NCBI GenBank assembly: GCA_946480445.1
Contig: CAMLJN010000026.1
Location: forward strand, 1 to 48,683
Length of the DNA: 48,683 nucleotides
Reading direction: 5' to 3'
Origin: an uncultured Buttiauxella sp.
GTDB taxonomy: Bacteria; Pseudomonadota; Gammaproteobacteria; Enterobacterales; Enterobacteriaceae
The position numbers and the translations under genes are program-made. Shown one piece after another: positions 34,943 to 43,888 of this stretch. Positions within the stretch are counted from its first letter, which is position 1, and the number at the start of each line of letters is the position of its first letter. Under the pieces are notes generated by a model that was not told where the DNA came from, did no database searches, and saw nothing but the letters and a program-made list of their open reading frames with translations.

Positions 34943-35944
34943 TTATTCGTTATTTTTATATAAGGGCAAACTTTGACCAATGCCAGTCGGGATAAATCCC
35001 TGTCCCTTTTCGCCCGCTGCCGATAACGCTCTCAGCAGCTCTTCAGGAGGCTCATCAAGCGATTCATCGGCAAGTTCAAAAACGCCCCAGTGAATCGGGA
35101 GCGTTTTCGGGCGCCCCATCTGCTGCCAGAGCCTGACCGCCTGCTGCGGATCCATATGATGACTCGCCATAAACCAGCGAGGTGCGTAGGCGCCAATAGG
35201 GATGGCGGCAGCATCCAGAGAGCCTAACCGCCGCGGAATTTCCAGCAAATCCTCGCTGTAACCGGTGTCGCCGCTAAACCAGAACCGCAGCCTCGGGGAT
35301 TCAATAACCCAGCCGCACCAGAGGCTGCGATTACGATCCCACGGCGAACGCATGCTCCAGTGCTGTGCCGGTACCGCGGTGACAGCTATGCCTTTCCAGC
35401 TAAAACTCTGCCACCAGTCCAGCTCGGTCACGCGTCGGATACCACGTTTTGTAAACCAGGATTTTAAGCCCAGGGGCACAAAATAATGGACATCAGGAAA
35501 ACGTCTGGAAATTTGACGCACCGTAGCGTTATCCAGATGGTCATAATGATTGTGGGAAATAAGCACGGCATCGAGCTGGGGTAGCTCGCTGAGGTTAAGT
35601 GGAACGGGCGTTTTGCGCACGGGCCCGATAAATGGCAGCGGAGAAGCCCGACGAGAAAAAACGGGGTCGGTAAGCAGATAAAGCCCCTGCAACCGCAATA
35701 GCAGGCTGGCATGCCCCAGCCACCAGATACGATCGTCGTTACCCGTGATATTGGCTTTTTGCCACCAACGCTCGATAAATGCCGGGTATCCGCCTTCAGG
35801 CGGGTGCGGAAGCCCCCGCGCCTTTCTTTCTTCACGCCAGCGTTTCACATCCCCCGGCTGGCGTGGCAAAGAATGTAAATTGCTAAAACCGCCGGGGCGA
35901 TGGTGCGGCTGCTCGGGGTCGTACCAGGGATTTTTCCACGGCAT
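34943..35944 (-). CDS. RomA-like MBL-fold metallo-hydrolase
   Basis: 333-residue protein of the metallo-beta-lactamase superfamily, NAPE-PLD/UlaG/RomA branch. The metal motif HNHYDH is at residues 131-136 (LDAVLISHNHYDHLDN). WWLGHASLLLRLQGLYLLTDPVFSRRASP precedes it, and RFWFSGDTGYSED, AYAPRWFMASHHMDPQQAV and LPIHWGVFEL supply the later metal ligands. There is no signal peptide. Its relative RomA is known from the ramA locus of Enterobacter and Klebsiella. The substrate is unknown, and despite the fold it is not a beta-lactamase of the class B type. E. coli K-12 has nothing between yobF and yebO here, so this is an accessory gene of this lineage. Confidence 0.85.
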   Translation of the reverse strand: MPWKNPWYDPEQPHHRPGGFSNLHSLPRQPGDVKRWREERKARGLPHPPEGGYPAFIERWWQKANITGNDDRIWWLGHASLLLRLQGLYLLTDPVFSRRASPLPFIGPVRKTPVPLNLSELPQLDAVLISHNHYDHLDNATVRQISRRFPDVHYFVPLGLKSWFTKRGIRRVTELDWWQSFSWKGIAVTAVPAQHWSMRSPWDRNRSLWCGWVIESPRLRFWFSGDTGYSEDLLEIPRRLGSLDAAAIPIGAYAPRWFMASHHMDPQQAVRLWQQMGRPKTLPIHWGVFELADESLDEPPEELLRALSAAGEKGQGFIPTGIGQSLPLYKNNE

Positions 35945-35983
35945 AAAGGCTCCTGAAGAAAACCGTTGACCACGCCCGGCGCA

Positions 35984-36268
35984 TTACCGCTCGGCGACCA
36001 GACGGACGAAATCGTCCTCTTCGTCATCCTCAGCCACGGCCATCGTTTTTTTCTCAACTTCAGGCTCGTTCGCCTCGCACAAACGGCGAAGCAGCGCGTT
36101 CTGGCGTTTTTGTTGATCGAGCAACGCCTCAAGCAACGCGACTTGCTCGTTGGCACGGCTGCTGGCGCGATTGACGAAAAACCACAAAACCAGACCAACG
36201 ATCAGCACAACCAGGGAAACTGCCAGGGACGCAATGTTTAAAATACCTACGTTTAGTTCGTTCATCAT
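35984..36268 (-). CDS. yebO: Membrane protein YebO
   Basis: 94-residue single-span inner-membrane protein. The hydrophobic helix (SLAVSLVVLIVGLVLWFFV) is followed by a basic then coiled-coil region (NEQVALLEALLDQQKRQNALLRRLCEANE) and an acidic tail ending in DFVRLVAER, as in E. coli YebO (95 aa). Function unknown. In E. coli it is PhoP-associated through its upstream neighbour mgrB, from which it is separated by 71 bp on the same strand. Confidence 0.92.
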   Translation of the reverse strand: MMNELNVGILNIASLAVSLVVLIVGLVLWFFVNRASSRANEQVALLEALLDQQKRQNALLRRLCEANEPEVEKKTMAVAEDDEEDDFVRLVAER

Positions 36269-36339
36269 ACCACCTCAACAAAACGCGTATTCTACACCTG
36301 CCCGGTCACAAGGAAATCACCCTCATCGTTAAAAATATC

Positions 36340-36483
36340 CTACCAGGGAATAAATTTATTGATGGTGCAGATCCCGCTGAAAAACTGAACATCCTGGTCG
36401 CACATCACATTCACCATTTGGGTCCATAGCAGGAGGCAGGCTACGATAATCACCGCCAGAATACCCCATCGGTACTTTTTCAC
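36340..36483 (-). CDS. mgrB: PhoQ inhibitor MgrB
   Basis: 47-residue inner-membrane peptide that binds and inhibits the sensor kinase PhoQ, giving negative feedback on PhoP/PhoQ. It has a GTG start, (M)[19 protein letters not shown] forming the N-terminal anchor, then a periplasmic part with C28 and C39, which form the essential disulfide in E. coli ([22 protein letters not shown]). C16 in the membrane helix is also kept. The gene is intact. It lies between yebO (same strand) and the divergent yobH. A PhoP box lies upstream. Confidence 0.95.
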   Translation of the reverse strand: MKKYRWGILAVIIVACLLLWTQMVNVMCDQDVQFFSGICTINKFIPW

Positions 36484-36516
36484 TCATTAACTCCACTTCT
36501 GCACTTATCTTGCTCA

Positions 36517-36551
36517 AGCCTAGCACTGATAAAGTAAACCTAAGTTAACCA
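36517..36551 (-). promoter_or_regulatory. PhoP-dependent promoter of mgrB
   Basis: The minus strand reads TGGTTA-ACTTA-GGTTTA (36535-36551), a direct repeat with 11-bp period like the PhoP box (T/G)GTTTA-N5-(T/G)GTTTA. It is followed 12 bp later by TAGGCT (36517-36522) as a plausible -10. Confidence 0.65.
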
Positions 36552-36650
36552 TCATGGCTATCGGGCTGACATTTAAGAATTTTGATATTGTTTGCGCAGC
36601 ACAATCCACTACGCTTACCCGCAGAATACACAGCAAAAAATGAGGTTTAT

Positions 36651-36893
36651 ATGCGTTTGATGATCCGCGCCATTATCGTTATTGCGCTTTTGTGGATCGC
36701 GTCACTTTTCTCGGGCTACGGCGTCTTAATTGGCAGTCAGGAAAACGCTGCCGGTCTGGGATTAAAGTGTCAATACCTGACCGCCCGCAATGTCGTTAGC
36801 GCTCAGTTCATTCACACCAGCAGCGGCATCATCGGGCTTACAGATTGCCCCGTGCTGCACAAGAGCGCTGCCGTCATCGACAGCAACGAGTAA
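36651..36893 (+). CDS. yobH: YobH family protein
   Basis: 80-residue small protein with an N-terminal hydrophobic segment (MIRAIIVIALLWIASLFSGYGVLIG) that could be a signal or anchor. A conserved region with two cysteines follows (LGLKCQYLTARN and GLTDCPVLHKS). It matches E. coli YobH (79 aa), function unknown. The ATG at 36651 follows ATGAGGTT, and the longer upstream frame is not conserved. A bidirectional hairpin terminator separates it from kdgR. Confidence 0.92.
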   Translation: MRLMIRAIIVIALLWIASLFSGYGVLIGSQENAAGLGLKCQYLTARNVVSAQFIHTSSGIIGLTDCPVLHKSAAVIDSNE

Positions 36894-36895
36894 AA

Positions 36896-36917
36896 AAACG
36901 CCGCTAACGCGGCGTTT
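36896..36917. terminator. Terminator between yobH and kdgR
   Basis: AAACGCCGC-TAAC-GCGGCGTTT. On the minus strand (kdgR side) it is followed by T7, a strong terminator; on the plus strand the T-tract is interrupted (TTTGTCTTTTCT). Confidence 0.9.
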
Positions 36918-36931
36918 GTCTTTTCTCTTTA

Positions 36932-37723
36932 TCAGAACGGGTAATCGTGATAGCCCATTTGCTCAGAAATGGTGCGGGCGGCGTTATGAAGCATCGCAAC
37001 ATATTCGTGCAGGCGCTCTTCAGAGCAGCGTAGCGTCGGTAAGGAAATACTCAGTCCGACAATGACCACACCAAAGCGGTCAAAGACAGGGACGCCAATA
37101 CAGCGCAGCCCTTCTTCCTGTTCCTCATTGTCTTCTCCATAGCCCTGCTGGCGAACCTGATCCAGCTGCGGCAGCAGCGCTTCGGTGCAGGTGATAGTGC
37201 GATCGGTACTGCGCGTATACTCCACGCCAGAGAGGATCTCTTTCACTTCTTCCCGATCACGCCACGCCAACAAAACTTTACCAATTGCGGTGCTGTATAA
37301 CGGATTACGGCGGCCTACACGGGAATACATGCGCAGGTTATACATCGAGTCGATTTTGTGGATGTAAACAATGCTGTCCTCATCCAGAGCCCCGAGATGA
37401 ATCGTCTCTTTTGTCAGACGAGACAGCTCGCGCATCTGGATGTCAGCGCTACGAATAAGATCGACGTTTTGCAGCGCGCGGGCGCCAAGTTCAAAGAGCT
37501 TGAGCGTCAGAGAATACTTCTCGGACTCCCCTTCCTGAGCAACATAGCCCAGCGACTTCATGGTTTGCAAAAAGCGATAGACGGTGCTTTTGGACATCAT
37601 GACACGCTGTGAAAGTTCGGTGATACCAATTTCACGTTCTTCGCCAAGGGCCTGTAAGATGCCAAAAACTTTCAGGACAGAAGAGACAGAATCGGGTTGC
37701 TTATCCAGATCCGCGAGTGCCAT
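36932..37723 (-). CDS. kdgR: Transcriptional regulator KdgR (IclR family)
   Basis: 263-residue repressor of hexuronate and pectin-degradation genes (in E. coli kdgT, kdgK, eda and others), released by 2-keto-3-deoxygluconate. The N-terminal winged helix includes ELSQRVMMSKSTVYRFLQTM (about 38-57); the C-terminal effector domain contains CIGVPVFDRFGVVIVGLSIS. Length and sequence are as in E. coli. In E. coli the transporter gene yebQ lies next to it; here it is absent. Confidence 0.95.
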   Translation of the reverse strand: MALADLDKQPDSVSSVLKVFGILQALGEEREIGITELSQRVMMSKSTVYRFLQTMKSLGYVAQEGESEKYSLTLKLFELGARALQNVDLIRSADIQMRELSRLTKETIHLGALDEDSIVYIHKIDSMYNLRMYSRVGRRNPLYSTAIGKVLLAWRDREEVKEILSGVEYTRSTDRTITCTEALLPQLDQVRQQGYGEDNEEQEEGLRCIGVPVFDRFGVVIVGLSISLPTLRCSEERLHEYVAMLHNAARTISEQMGYHDYPF

Positions 37724-38055
37724 TAATTACCTCGATCGCATGTGTTTTATAAAAATCAGAACAGTTTTTTAGTATAAGTTGACGACCTGTCTACCGCAAC
37801 GCATGTCTGCAATTTCATTACAAATCTGCGACATATCCCGGCTGGCCTGATGCTAATAGAGAACGACAATAACACCTGCAAAGTCACATTCTGCGCATGG
37901 ATGATGTGGCTTCACCTTTCTCCGTCATCAGAGCTTCAGCCGGGGCTAACTTCACCGCTGCGGCTACCGTTTCAGCCAGGGGAAGCTGCTTTGTCCGTCA
38001 TTCGGGCGAAAAAAAAGCGCGCCATCTCTGGCACGCTTTTTACTCTTTTACTCGC
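37724..38055. other. kdgR-htpX intergenic region (yebQ absent)
   Basis: 332 bp. It holds the kdgR promoter on the right of kdgR, no supported ORF, and the htpX terminator at 38009-38041. E. coli has the MFS gene yebQ in this interval, and I see no remnant of it. Confidence 0.6.
38009..38041 (-). terminator. htpX terminator
   Basis: The minus strand reads AGCGTGCC-AGAGAT-GGCGCGCT followed by T7-8, with one G-T pair in the stem. It lies 19 bp past the htpX stop. Confidence 0.85.
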
Positions 38056-38937
38056 TTACTTCAGGTATTCACCGTTACGCAGCGCTTCGATACGTTTGTC
38101 CAACGGCGGGTGAGTCATAAACAGTTCGCTCATGGACTTCGCTTTGCCGTTAATACAGAACGCCATCATGCTGCTGGCCTCCTGCGGTTCATAGCTGGTT
38201 TTCAGACGCTGGAGCGCGGCGATCATTTTCTCGCGGCCGACCAGTTTCGCCGAACCCGCATCGGCGTGGAATTCGCGATGGCGTGAGAACCACATGGTGA
38301 TAATGCTGGCAAGAATACCAAACACCAGCTCCAGTACCGTCGCCACGGCAAAGTACACCAGCGGATTGCCGTTACTGCTCTCACCTTCGTCGCGGTTGCC
38401 TGACAGGAAACCAGAGGCGACCTGGGCGATGATACGGGAGATAAAGATCACAAAGGTGTTTACCACCCCCTGAATCAGCGTCATGGTGACCATATCACCG
38501 TTTGCGATGTGGCTGATTTCGTGAGCGATCACCGCCTCAGCTTCATCGCGACTCATGTTCTGCAGCAGACCGGTGCTGACTGCAACCAGCGAAGCATCGC
38601 GGCGAGCGCCGGTAGCAAAGGCGTTAATGTCCGGTGCATGATAGACAGCAACCTGCGGCATAGCGATGCCAGCCTGCTGTGACTGACGCCCGACGGTCTC
38701 CATCAGCCAGCGCTCTGTTTCGTTGCGCGGCTGCTCAATCACTTCTCCGCCCACTGAACGCAATGCCATCCATTTTGACATCAGCAGCGAAACAATAGAG
38801 CCACCAAAGCCAAACAATACCGCCATGATCATCAGACCAGAAACGCTGCTTGACTGGATCCCTGTCAGACTTAGCACCAGTCCGAAGACGACCATAACCG
38901 CAAGGTTGGTCAGCAGGAAAAGTCCGATACGCATCAT
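38056..38937 (-). CDS. htpX: Membrane-bound zinc protease HtpX
   Basis: 293-residue inner-membrane M48 metalloprotease that, with FtsH, degrades misfolded membrane proteins. The start [19 protein letters not shown] at 38937 matches E. coli; the upstream in-frame ATG is rejected. There are four hydrophobic segments (two N-terminal, two in the middle). The zinc motif is HEISH ([16 protein letters not shown]) with a third ligand Glu in [16 protein letters not shown]. coli htpX is CpxR-controlled, and a CpxR-like box lies upstream here. Confidence 0.96.
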   Translation of the reverse strand: MMRIGLFLLTNLAVMVVFGLVLSLTGIQSSSVSGLMIMAVLFGFGGSIVSLLMSKWMALRSVGGEVIEQPRNETERWLMETVGRQSQQAGIAMPQVAVYHAPDINAFATGARRDASLVAVSTGLLQNMSRDEAEAVIAHEISHIANGDMVTMTLIQGVVNTFVIFISRIIAQVASGFLSGNRDEGESSNGNPLVYFAVATVLELVFGILASIITMWFSRHREFHADAGSAKLVGREKMIAALQRLKTSYEPQEASSMMAFCINGKAKSMSELFMTHPPLDKRIEALRNGEYLK

Positions 38938-39039
38938 AATTTTCTTTTTACCTCGGTTAACAATACGCACTGTGCGTTACCCCACATCGTAGGGGCAAGC
39001 CTGCTATTTTCAAGCATCATTGCACCACAAGTGGTTAAT

Positions 39040-39054
39040 AATACATATCTTTAC
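39040..39054 (-). promoter_or_regulatory. CpxR-box-like sequence upstream of htpX
   Basis: The minus strand reads GTAAAGATATGTATT, matching GTAAA-N5-GTAAA at 8 of 10 fixed positions, about 100 bp upstream of the htpX start. It is consistent with the known Cpx control of E. coli htpX. Confidence 0.45.
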
Positions 39055-39094
39055 ATTCTACGGAGGGTGGATTGACACGACGTGATAACGCAAT

Positions 39095-39123
39095 AAAAAA
39101 GGGCACAATTTCTTGTGCCCTTT
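39095..39123 (-). terminator. Terminator after prc
   Basis: AAAGGGCACAA-TTTC-TTGTGCCCTTT, an 11-bp perfect stem with a T-run on the minus strand, 5 bp past the prc stop. It ends the proQ-prc unit before htpX. Confidence 0.9.
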
Positions 39124-39128
39124 GAGGT

Positions 39129-41177
39129 TTATTTCGCGGTTGCCGGCTGCTGCGCCGGTTGACCCTGCTGTGCACTGGCAAGGTCCAGAGCAATATGAAC
39201 CGTTTCATCAAGATACGGATCTGGCTCCTGGTAATCCTTCGGCAGGTCGTCGATTTTTTTCAGCGGCGCTTTGCCTTCGCGCTTAAAGCGATCGTTGATA
39301 CGCGCCAGACGGGTTGCATCGTCTTCCTGATTTTCTTTCTCGCGTTGGGCAAGATTCAGGGAGACAATACTGCGCTTTTCTTTCAGCGCGTTGAAACGTG
39401 CGATGTCTTTGATGATGTACTGGAACTCAGGATCGGCGGCGATGCGGTCCTGATGCAGCTTCAGCAACTGCGGCTCAAACGTCTTCAGATCGCCTGACTT
39501 GACGTAGGTTGCCGCGTTGATGCTGTCCCACGGTAAGGCGTTATCTTCAAACTTCTCACCCGTTTCCGTCTCTTCCGTCCCGGTTGGCATCATGATGTCT
39601 GGCGTCACACCTTTACGCTGAGTACTGCCGCCGTTGATGCGGTAGAACTTCTGGATGGTGTACTGCACGGAACCCAGTGCAGGCCATTCCGGGCGCAGCA
39701 TCTGATCGTAAATGCGGTTCAAAGAGCGATACTGCTGAACGGTGCCTTTACCAAAGGTAGGTTCACCGACGATCAGCGCGCGGCCGTAGTCCTGCATTGC
39801 TGCAGCAAAGATTTCAGATGCCGACGCGCTGAATCTGTCCACCATCACCACCAGCGGACCTTTGTAATACACCACGCCGTCGGTATCGCTGTCCTCACGG
39901 ACTTTACCGTTGTTATCGCGAACCTGAACCACAGGGCCGCCTGGAATAAACAGGCCGGACAGCGACACGGCTTCTGTCAGCGCGCCGCCACCATTAGAAC
40001 GCAGATCGATAATTACGCTCTTCACATTCTGTTTTTCCAGCTTCTGGAGCTGTACCTTGACGTCATCGGTCAGGCCAACGTAGAAACCGGGTATATCCAG
40101 TACGCCGACTTTCTCTTTACCCACGGACTTCACGGTGAGTTTCACCGCACGGTCTTCAAGACGGATACGCTCGCGCGTCAGCGTGACCGTTCGGGTTTTG
40201 GTGCCCTTCCCGGCAGGCAGCACTTCCAGACGCACTTTGCTGCCCTTCGGCCCTTTGATCAGCGCGACCACGTCATCTAAACGCCAGCCGATCACATCGA
40301 CCATTGGTTTACCCGTTTGTCCCACGCCAACAATGCGATCGCCCACGGTAATCGCCTTGCTTTTTGCCGCCGGACCGCCTGCTACCATGGAGTTGATCAC
40401 CGTGTAGTCATCGTCCATTTGCAGTACGGCACCGATACCCTCCAGCGACAGACTCATTTCCGTATTGAACTGTTCGGTATTGCGTGGAGAAAGGTAATTG
40501 GTATGCGGATCGATTTCATGCGCGAACGCGGTCATCGCCAGGGAAAAGACATCTTCACTGTTGCTCTGCGCCAGACGACGAATAGCAAACCGATAACGCT
40601 TGGTCAGCGTTTCACGAATTTCCTGCTCGGTTTTCCCGGTCAGCTTCAGGCTGAGTTCGTCATACTTAACCTTGCCGTCCCAGAGTTTATTTAGCTCGTC
40701 TACGCTGGTCGGCCAGGGCGACTTACTGCGGTCGAGGTTATAGGTATCGTTGCCGGTGAAATCCATCGGCTTTTCGAGCACCTTCAGCGCATATTGATAG
40801 CGTTCAAAGCGGCGCTTCTGACCCAGGTTGTACAAATCATAAAACACATCCAGCTTGCCTGAACGAAGCTCATCGCCAACCTGGTTTTTTCTCGCCGCAT
40901 ATTGCTCAACGTCACTGGCCAGCAGAACATTGTGGCTATAGTCGAGCAGATTCAGATAGCGGTCGAAAATTTTGGCGGAGAAGTTTTGATCGAGATCGAA
41001 CTGGCGGTAATGCGAGCGAGTAAAGCGCGAGGTGACGCGCTCACTCACCGTGGCATGCTGAGCTTCTTCCTTTAACAGCGGAATTTGGTCTGCACGCGTG
41101 ATGTTCTCAACGGCCATCGCACTGCCCGCCAGAAACAGCAGGCTCGCGGCAGCCGTAAGCTTATAGAGTTTGTTCAT
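39129..41177 (-). CDS. prc: Tail-specific carboxy-terminal protease Prc (Tsp)
   Basis: 682-residue periplasmic serine protease, same length as E. coli Prc. It processes the FtsI C terminus and, with NlpI, degrades the murein hydrolase MepS. It has a signal peptide (1-22, LTAAASLLFLAGSAMA), a PDZ domain (about 235-320, SLEGIGAVLQMDDDYTVINSMV), and a catalytic core with Ser in DRFSASASEIFAAAMQDYGRA and Lys in GEPTFGKGTVQQ, the Ser-Lys dyad. The last gene of the proQ-prc pair, only 20 bp after proQ. Confidence 0.97.
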   Translation of the reverse strand: MNKLYKLTAAASLLFLAGSAMAVENITRADQIPLLKEEAQHATVSERVTSRFTRSHYRQFDLDQNFSAKIFDRYLNLLDYSHNVLLASDVEQYAARKNQVGDELRSGKLDVFYDLYNLGQKRRFERYQYALKVLEKPMDFTGNDTYNLDRSKSPWPTSVDELNKLWDGKVKYDELSLKLTGKTEQEIRETLTKRYRFAIRRLAQSNSEDVFSLAMTAFAHEIDPHTNYLSPRNTEQFNTEMSLSLEGIGAVLQMDDDYTVINSMVAGGPAAKSKAITVGDRIVGVGQTGKPMVDVIGWRLDDVVALIKGPKGSKVRLEVLPAGKGTKTRTVTLTRERIRLEDRAVKLTVKSVGKEKVGVLDIPGFYVGLTDDVKVQLQKLEKQNVKSVIIDLRSNGGGALTEAVSLSGLFIPGGPVVQVRDNNGKVREDSDTDGVVYYKGPLVVMVDRFSASASEIFAAAMQDYGRALIVGEPTFGKGTVQQYRSLNRIYDQMLRPEWPALGSVQYTIQKFYRINGGSTQRKGVTPDIMMPTGTEETETGEKFEDNALPWDSINAATYVKSGDLKTFEPQLLKLHQDRIAADPEFQYIIKDIARFNALKEKRSIVSLNLAQREKENQEDDATRLARINDRFKREGKAPLKKIDDLPKDYQEPDPYLDETVHIALDLASAQQGQPAQQPATAK

Positions 41178-41197
41178 GCCCGGGTCTGGCCTCCGTT

Positions 41198-41884
41198 TCA
41201 GAACTGCAAGTGTTCTGCGCGTACAATCATAGCCATACCAGAAGTCAGCTGTACACGGACGCCATCTTTGGTAATTTCCAGTACGGTGGCATCCATCGCG
41301 TTGTTACCCGCTTTGACTTTAATTGCCTGCCCTACCTGCAGAGCCGAAATATCCGTGACTGGCGTACGTTTTTCTTCGCGCGGAGCCTGGGCTGCCGGCT
41401 TATCAGCACGCGGTTTACGTTCTGCTGATTCTTTACGACGTGGTGCCTGAGCCGGGCGTGGCTTGCGTTCGCGGCGAGGTTTGTCTTCGACAGTCTCTCC
41501 GTTTGCGATAGCAGCTTCACGCTTTTTCGCCTGCTGTTCAGCGCGCTGGGCCTGAACGCGTGCTTTTGCTTCTTCAAGCTGTTTGCGAGCGTGTTCAACG
41601 TGTTGCTCATCCAGCTCACCGCATGGGTTGCCATCAAGATCGACACGAATCGCACCGACTTTGATACCGTGCAGGTAACGCCAGCTCGAAGTATAAAGGC
41701 GTAACGCGGAGCGAAGCTGAGTCTTACTGAGGCTCATTTCACCTTCAACACGCGCGACTAAATCCTGGAAGATGCCAATCTTCAGGGGGCGAGCTTCACC
41801 TTCCGCGCTGAAACACTGCGGGAAACGCTCTGCCAAAAAGGCGATAACTTCTTTGCTACTATTCAACTTGGGTTGATTTTCCAT
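41198..41884 (-). CDS. proQ: RNA chaperone ProQ
   Basis: 228-residue global RNA-binding protein that stabilises small RNAs and mRNA 3' ends, and also affects ProP. The N-terminal FinO domain (residues 1-~120, [19 protein letters not shown] ... [15 protein letters not shown]) is followed by a Lys/Arg/Ala/Pro-rich disordered linker (about 125-175) and a C-terminal Tudor-like domain ([34 protein letters not shown]). E. coli ProQ is 232 aa, the difference being in the linker. First gene of the proQ-prc pair. Confidence 0.96.
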   Translation of the reverse strand: MENQPKLNSSKEVIAFLAERFPQCFSAEGEARPLKIGIFQDLVARVEGEMSLSKTQLRSALRLYTSSWRYLHGIKVGAIRVDLDGNPCGELDEQHVEHARKQLEEAKARVQAQRAEQQAKKREAAIANGETVEDKPRRERKPRPAQAPRRKESAERKPRADKPAAQAPREEKRTPVTDISALQVGQAIKVKAGNNAMDATVLEITKDGVRVQLTSGMAMIVRAEHLQF

Positions 41885-41987
41885 GAAATTTCCTGATTAC
41901 AACGGAGTTGCCAACAAACCGCGGCATGAACAGGCGACATTATAATGACGCTATCAGCAAATGCCACGTTATCCGTTGCTTATCATG

Positions 41988-42476
41988 CTATCGAGTGAAG
42001 AATTTTTTATAATCCGTAGCGGTTAGCAGCGTTGCAAGCTGCGTAACCAGTTGGGATAAGCCCTGTTGGTCATCCGGCGTGAAGCGCCCGTATTCGGTGC
42101 TATCAATATCCAGGACGCCGATGATCTCGTCGTTCACCACCAGCGGGAAGACAATTTCGGCATTACTTGAAGCGTCGCAGGCAATATGACCATCGAAGGC
42201 ATGTACGTCTGCAACCCGCTGAACTTCACCGCTGGAAACGGCGGTTCCGCACACGCCTTTACCTACAGGGATACGCACGCAGGCAATTTTCCCCTGGAAA
42301 GGTCCCAGAACCAGCGTTTCGGCTTCCAGCAGATAAAAGCCCGCCCAGTTCACGCCCTCCAGACGCTCAAAGAGCAGCGCGCTGGTGTTCGCCAGCGTGG
42401 CCAGAAAACTTGTTTCGCCTGCCATTAATGCACTGAAATCGCGATTTAAATCCGCGTAAAATTGTTCTTTGTTCAT
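41988..42476 (-). CDS. msrC: Free methionine-(R)-sulfoxide reductase MsrC
   Basis: 162-residue GAF-domain enzyme that reduces free Met-R-sulfoxide (not peptide-bound), in concert with thioredoxin. The three conserved cysteines are at 66 (GKIACVRIP), 76 (GKGVCGTAV) and 100 (GHIACDASSNAEIVFPLV). The substrate-pocket GVLDIDS motif follows (about 123-129). It resembles E. coli MsrC (formerly YebR, 165 aa). It is divergent from letA. Confidence 0.94.
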   Translation of the reverse strand: MNKEQFYADLNRDFSALMAGETSFLATLANTSALLFERLEGVNWAGFYLLEAETLVLGPFQGKIACVRIPVGKGVCGTAVSSGEVQRVADVHAFDGHIACDASSNAEIVFPLVVNDEIIGVLDIDSTEYGRFTPDDQQGLSQLVTQLATLLTATDYKKFFTR

Positions 42477-42643
42477 TGAGTAACCATTTTGTTATCTGAC
42501 TCTACTGCAAGCATACTAAAATAAGCACTAAATGCGCCGAGCCACAAGGTGTATCATTTTATGAATTACTATAGGCTTAGCGAATAATTCATTGCAAAGT
42601 GAGCTCACCATGCCGCACCGGTTCTCCTGTCCTAAGACGAAAA

Positions 42644-43888
42644 ATGAAAATACACGCCATTAGTCAGGTTCTGCCGCAGGCACGTTATCAGCGTTGTCCT
42701 CAATGCGATACACTTTTCTCTTTGCCTGAGGTGAAATCCTCCCAGAGCGCTTACTGCCCACGCTGCGATGCAAAAGTCCATCACGGCCGTGACTGGTCGT
42801 TAACGCGTCTGGCGGCGATGGCCATTGCTATGCTGCTCCTGATGCCGGTTGCCTTCTCGGAACCCTTGCTTCGCATCTGGCTGCTGGGAACCCGCATTGA
42901 TGCCAATGTCTTTCAGGGGATCTGGCAGATGACCCGCCAAGGGGATCCTATTACCGCAGCCATGGTGCTCTTTTGCGCCGTCGGCGCACCGGCAACCCTG
43001 GTTGCCGCCATCGCCTATCTCTACTTCGGGAATATACTGGGCATGAATTTACGCCCGGTCCTTTTGCTGCTGGAGAAGCTTAAAGAGTGGGTGATGCTCG
43101 ATATTTATCTGGTGGGGATTGGCGTTGCCTCAATCAAGGTGAAAGAGTACGCCTTTATGCAGCCGGGCGTCGGCCTGGTTGCCTTTGTGGCGCTGGTTAT
43201 CCTGAGCCTGATGACCATGATCCACCTGAATATTGAACAGCTCTGGGAGCGCTTTTACCCTCAACGCCCTCCCCGCGCCTTCAACGCTCAGCTCCGCGTT
43301 TGCCTTGGCTGCCACTTCACCGGTATACCCGATGCACGCGGCCGTTGCCCGCGCTGTCATGTGCCGCTGCGACATCGCCGTCGGCAAAGCCTGCAAAAAT
43401 CCTGGGCCGCGCTTATCGCCTCGCTGATGTTTCTGATCCCGGCAAACCTGCTGCCAATATCGGTTATTTACGTGAACGGCTCGCGTCAGGAAGATACCAT
43501 CATGTCAGGCATTATTTCCCTGGCCAGCAGCAATATTCCGGTCGCGATCGTCGTATTTATCGCGAGTATTCTCGTGCCCTTTACTAAAGTGATTGTACTG
43601 ATCACTCTTTTGCTCAGCATTCACTTTAAATGTGAGAAAGGGCTGCGCACCCGCATCCTGTTGCTAAGATTTGTGACCTGGATTGGCCGCTGGTCCATGC
43701 TCGACCTCTTTGTGATTGCACTCACCATGTCGCTGGTCAACCGCGATCAGCTGCTGGCATTTACTATGGGACCGGCCGCGTTTTACTTTGGCGCGGCGGT
43801 TATTTTAACTATTCTTGCTGTCGAATGGCTGGATAGCCGACTACTTTGGGACGCACATGAGTCAGGAAACGCCCGCTTCACCGACTGA
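42644..43888 (+). CDS. yebS: Lipid transport protein LetA (YebS)
   Basis: PqiA-family inner-membrane protein that works with LetB to move phospholipids across the envelope. Cysteine pairs of the zinc ribbons are in CPQCDTLF ... YCPRCDAKV near the N terminus and CLGCHFTG ... CPRCHVPL midway; about eight membrane segments follow in two bundles. The start is uncertain: ATG 42644 (414 aa) is used here; an in-frame GTG at 42599 gives 429 aa (E. coli 427) but has no ribosome site. An out-of-frame ATG at 42610 with a better site opens only a 17-codon ORF. The last 32 bp overlap letB. Confidence 0.9.
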   Translation: MKIHAISQVLPQARYQRCPQCDTLFSLPEVKSSQSAYCPRCDAKVHHGRDWSLTRLAAMAIAMLLLMPVAFSEPLLRIWLLGTRIDANVFQGIWQMTRQGDPITAAMVLFCAVGAPATLVAAIAYLYFGNILGMNLRPVLLLLEKLKEWVMLDIYLVGIGVASIKVKEYAFMQPGVGLVAFVALVILSLMTMIHLNIEQLWERFYPQRPPRAFNAQLRVCLGCHFTGIPDARGRCPRCHVPLRHRRRQSLQKSWAALIASLMFLIPANLLPISVIYVNGSRQEDTIMSGIISLASSNIPVAIVVFIASILVPFTKVIVLITLLLSIHFKCEKGLRTRILLLRFVTWIGRWSMLDLFVIALTMSLVNRDQLLAFTMGPAAFYFGAAVILTILAVEWLDSRLLWDAHESGNARFTD

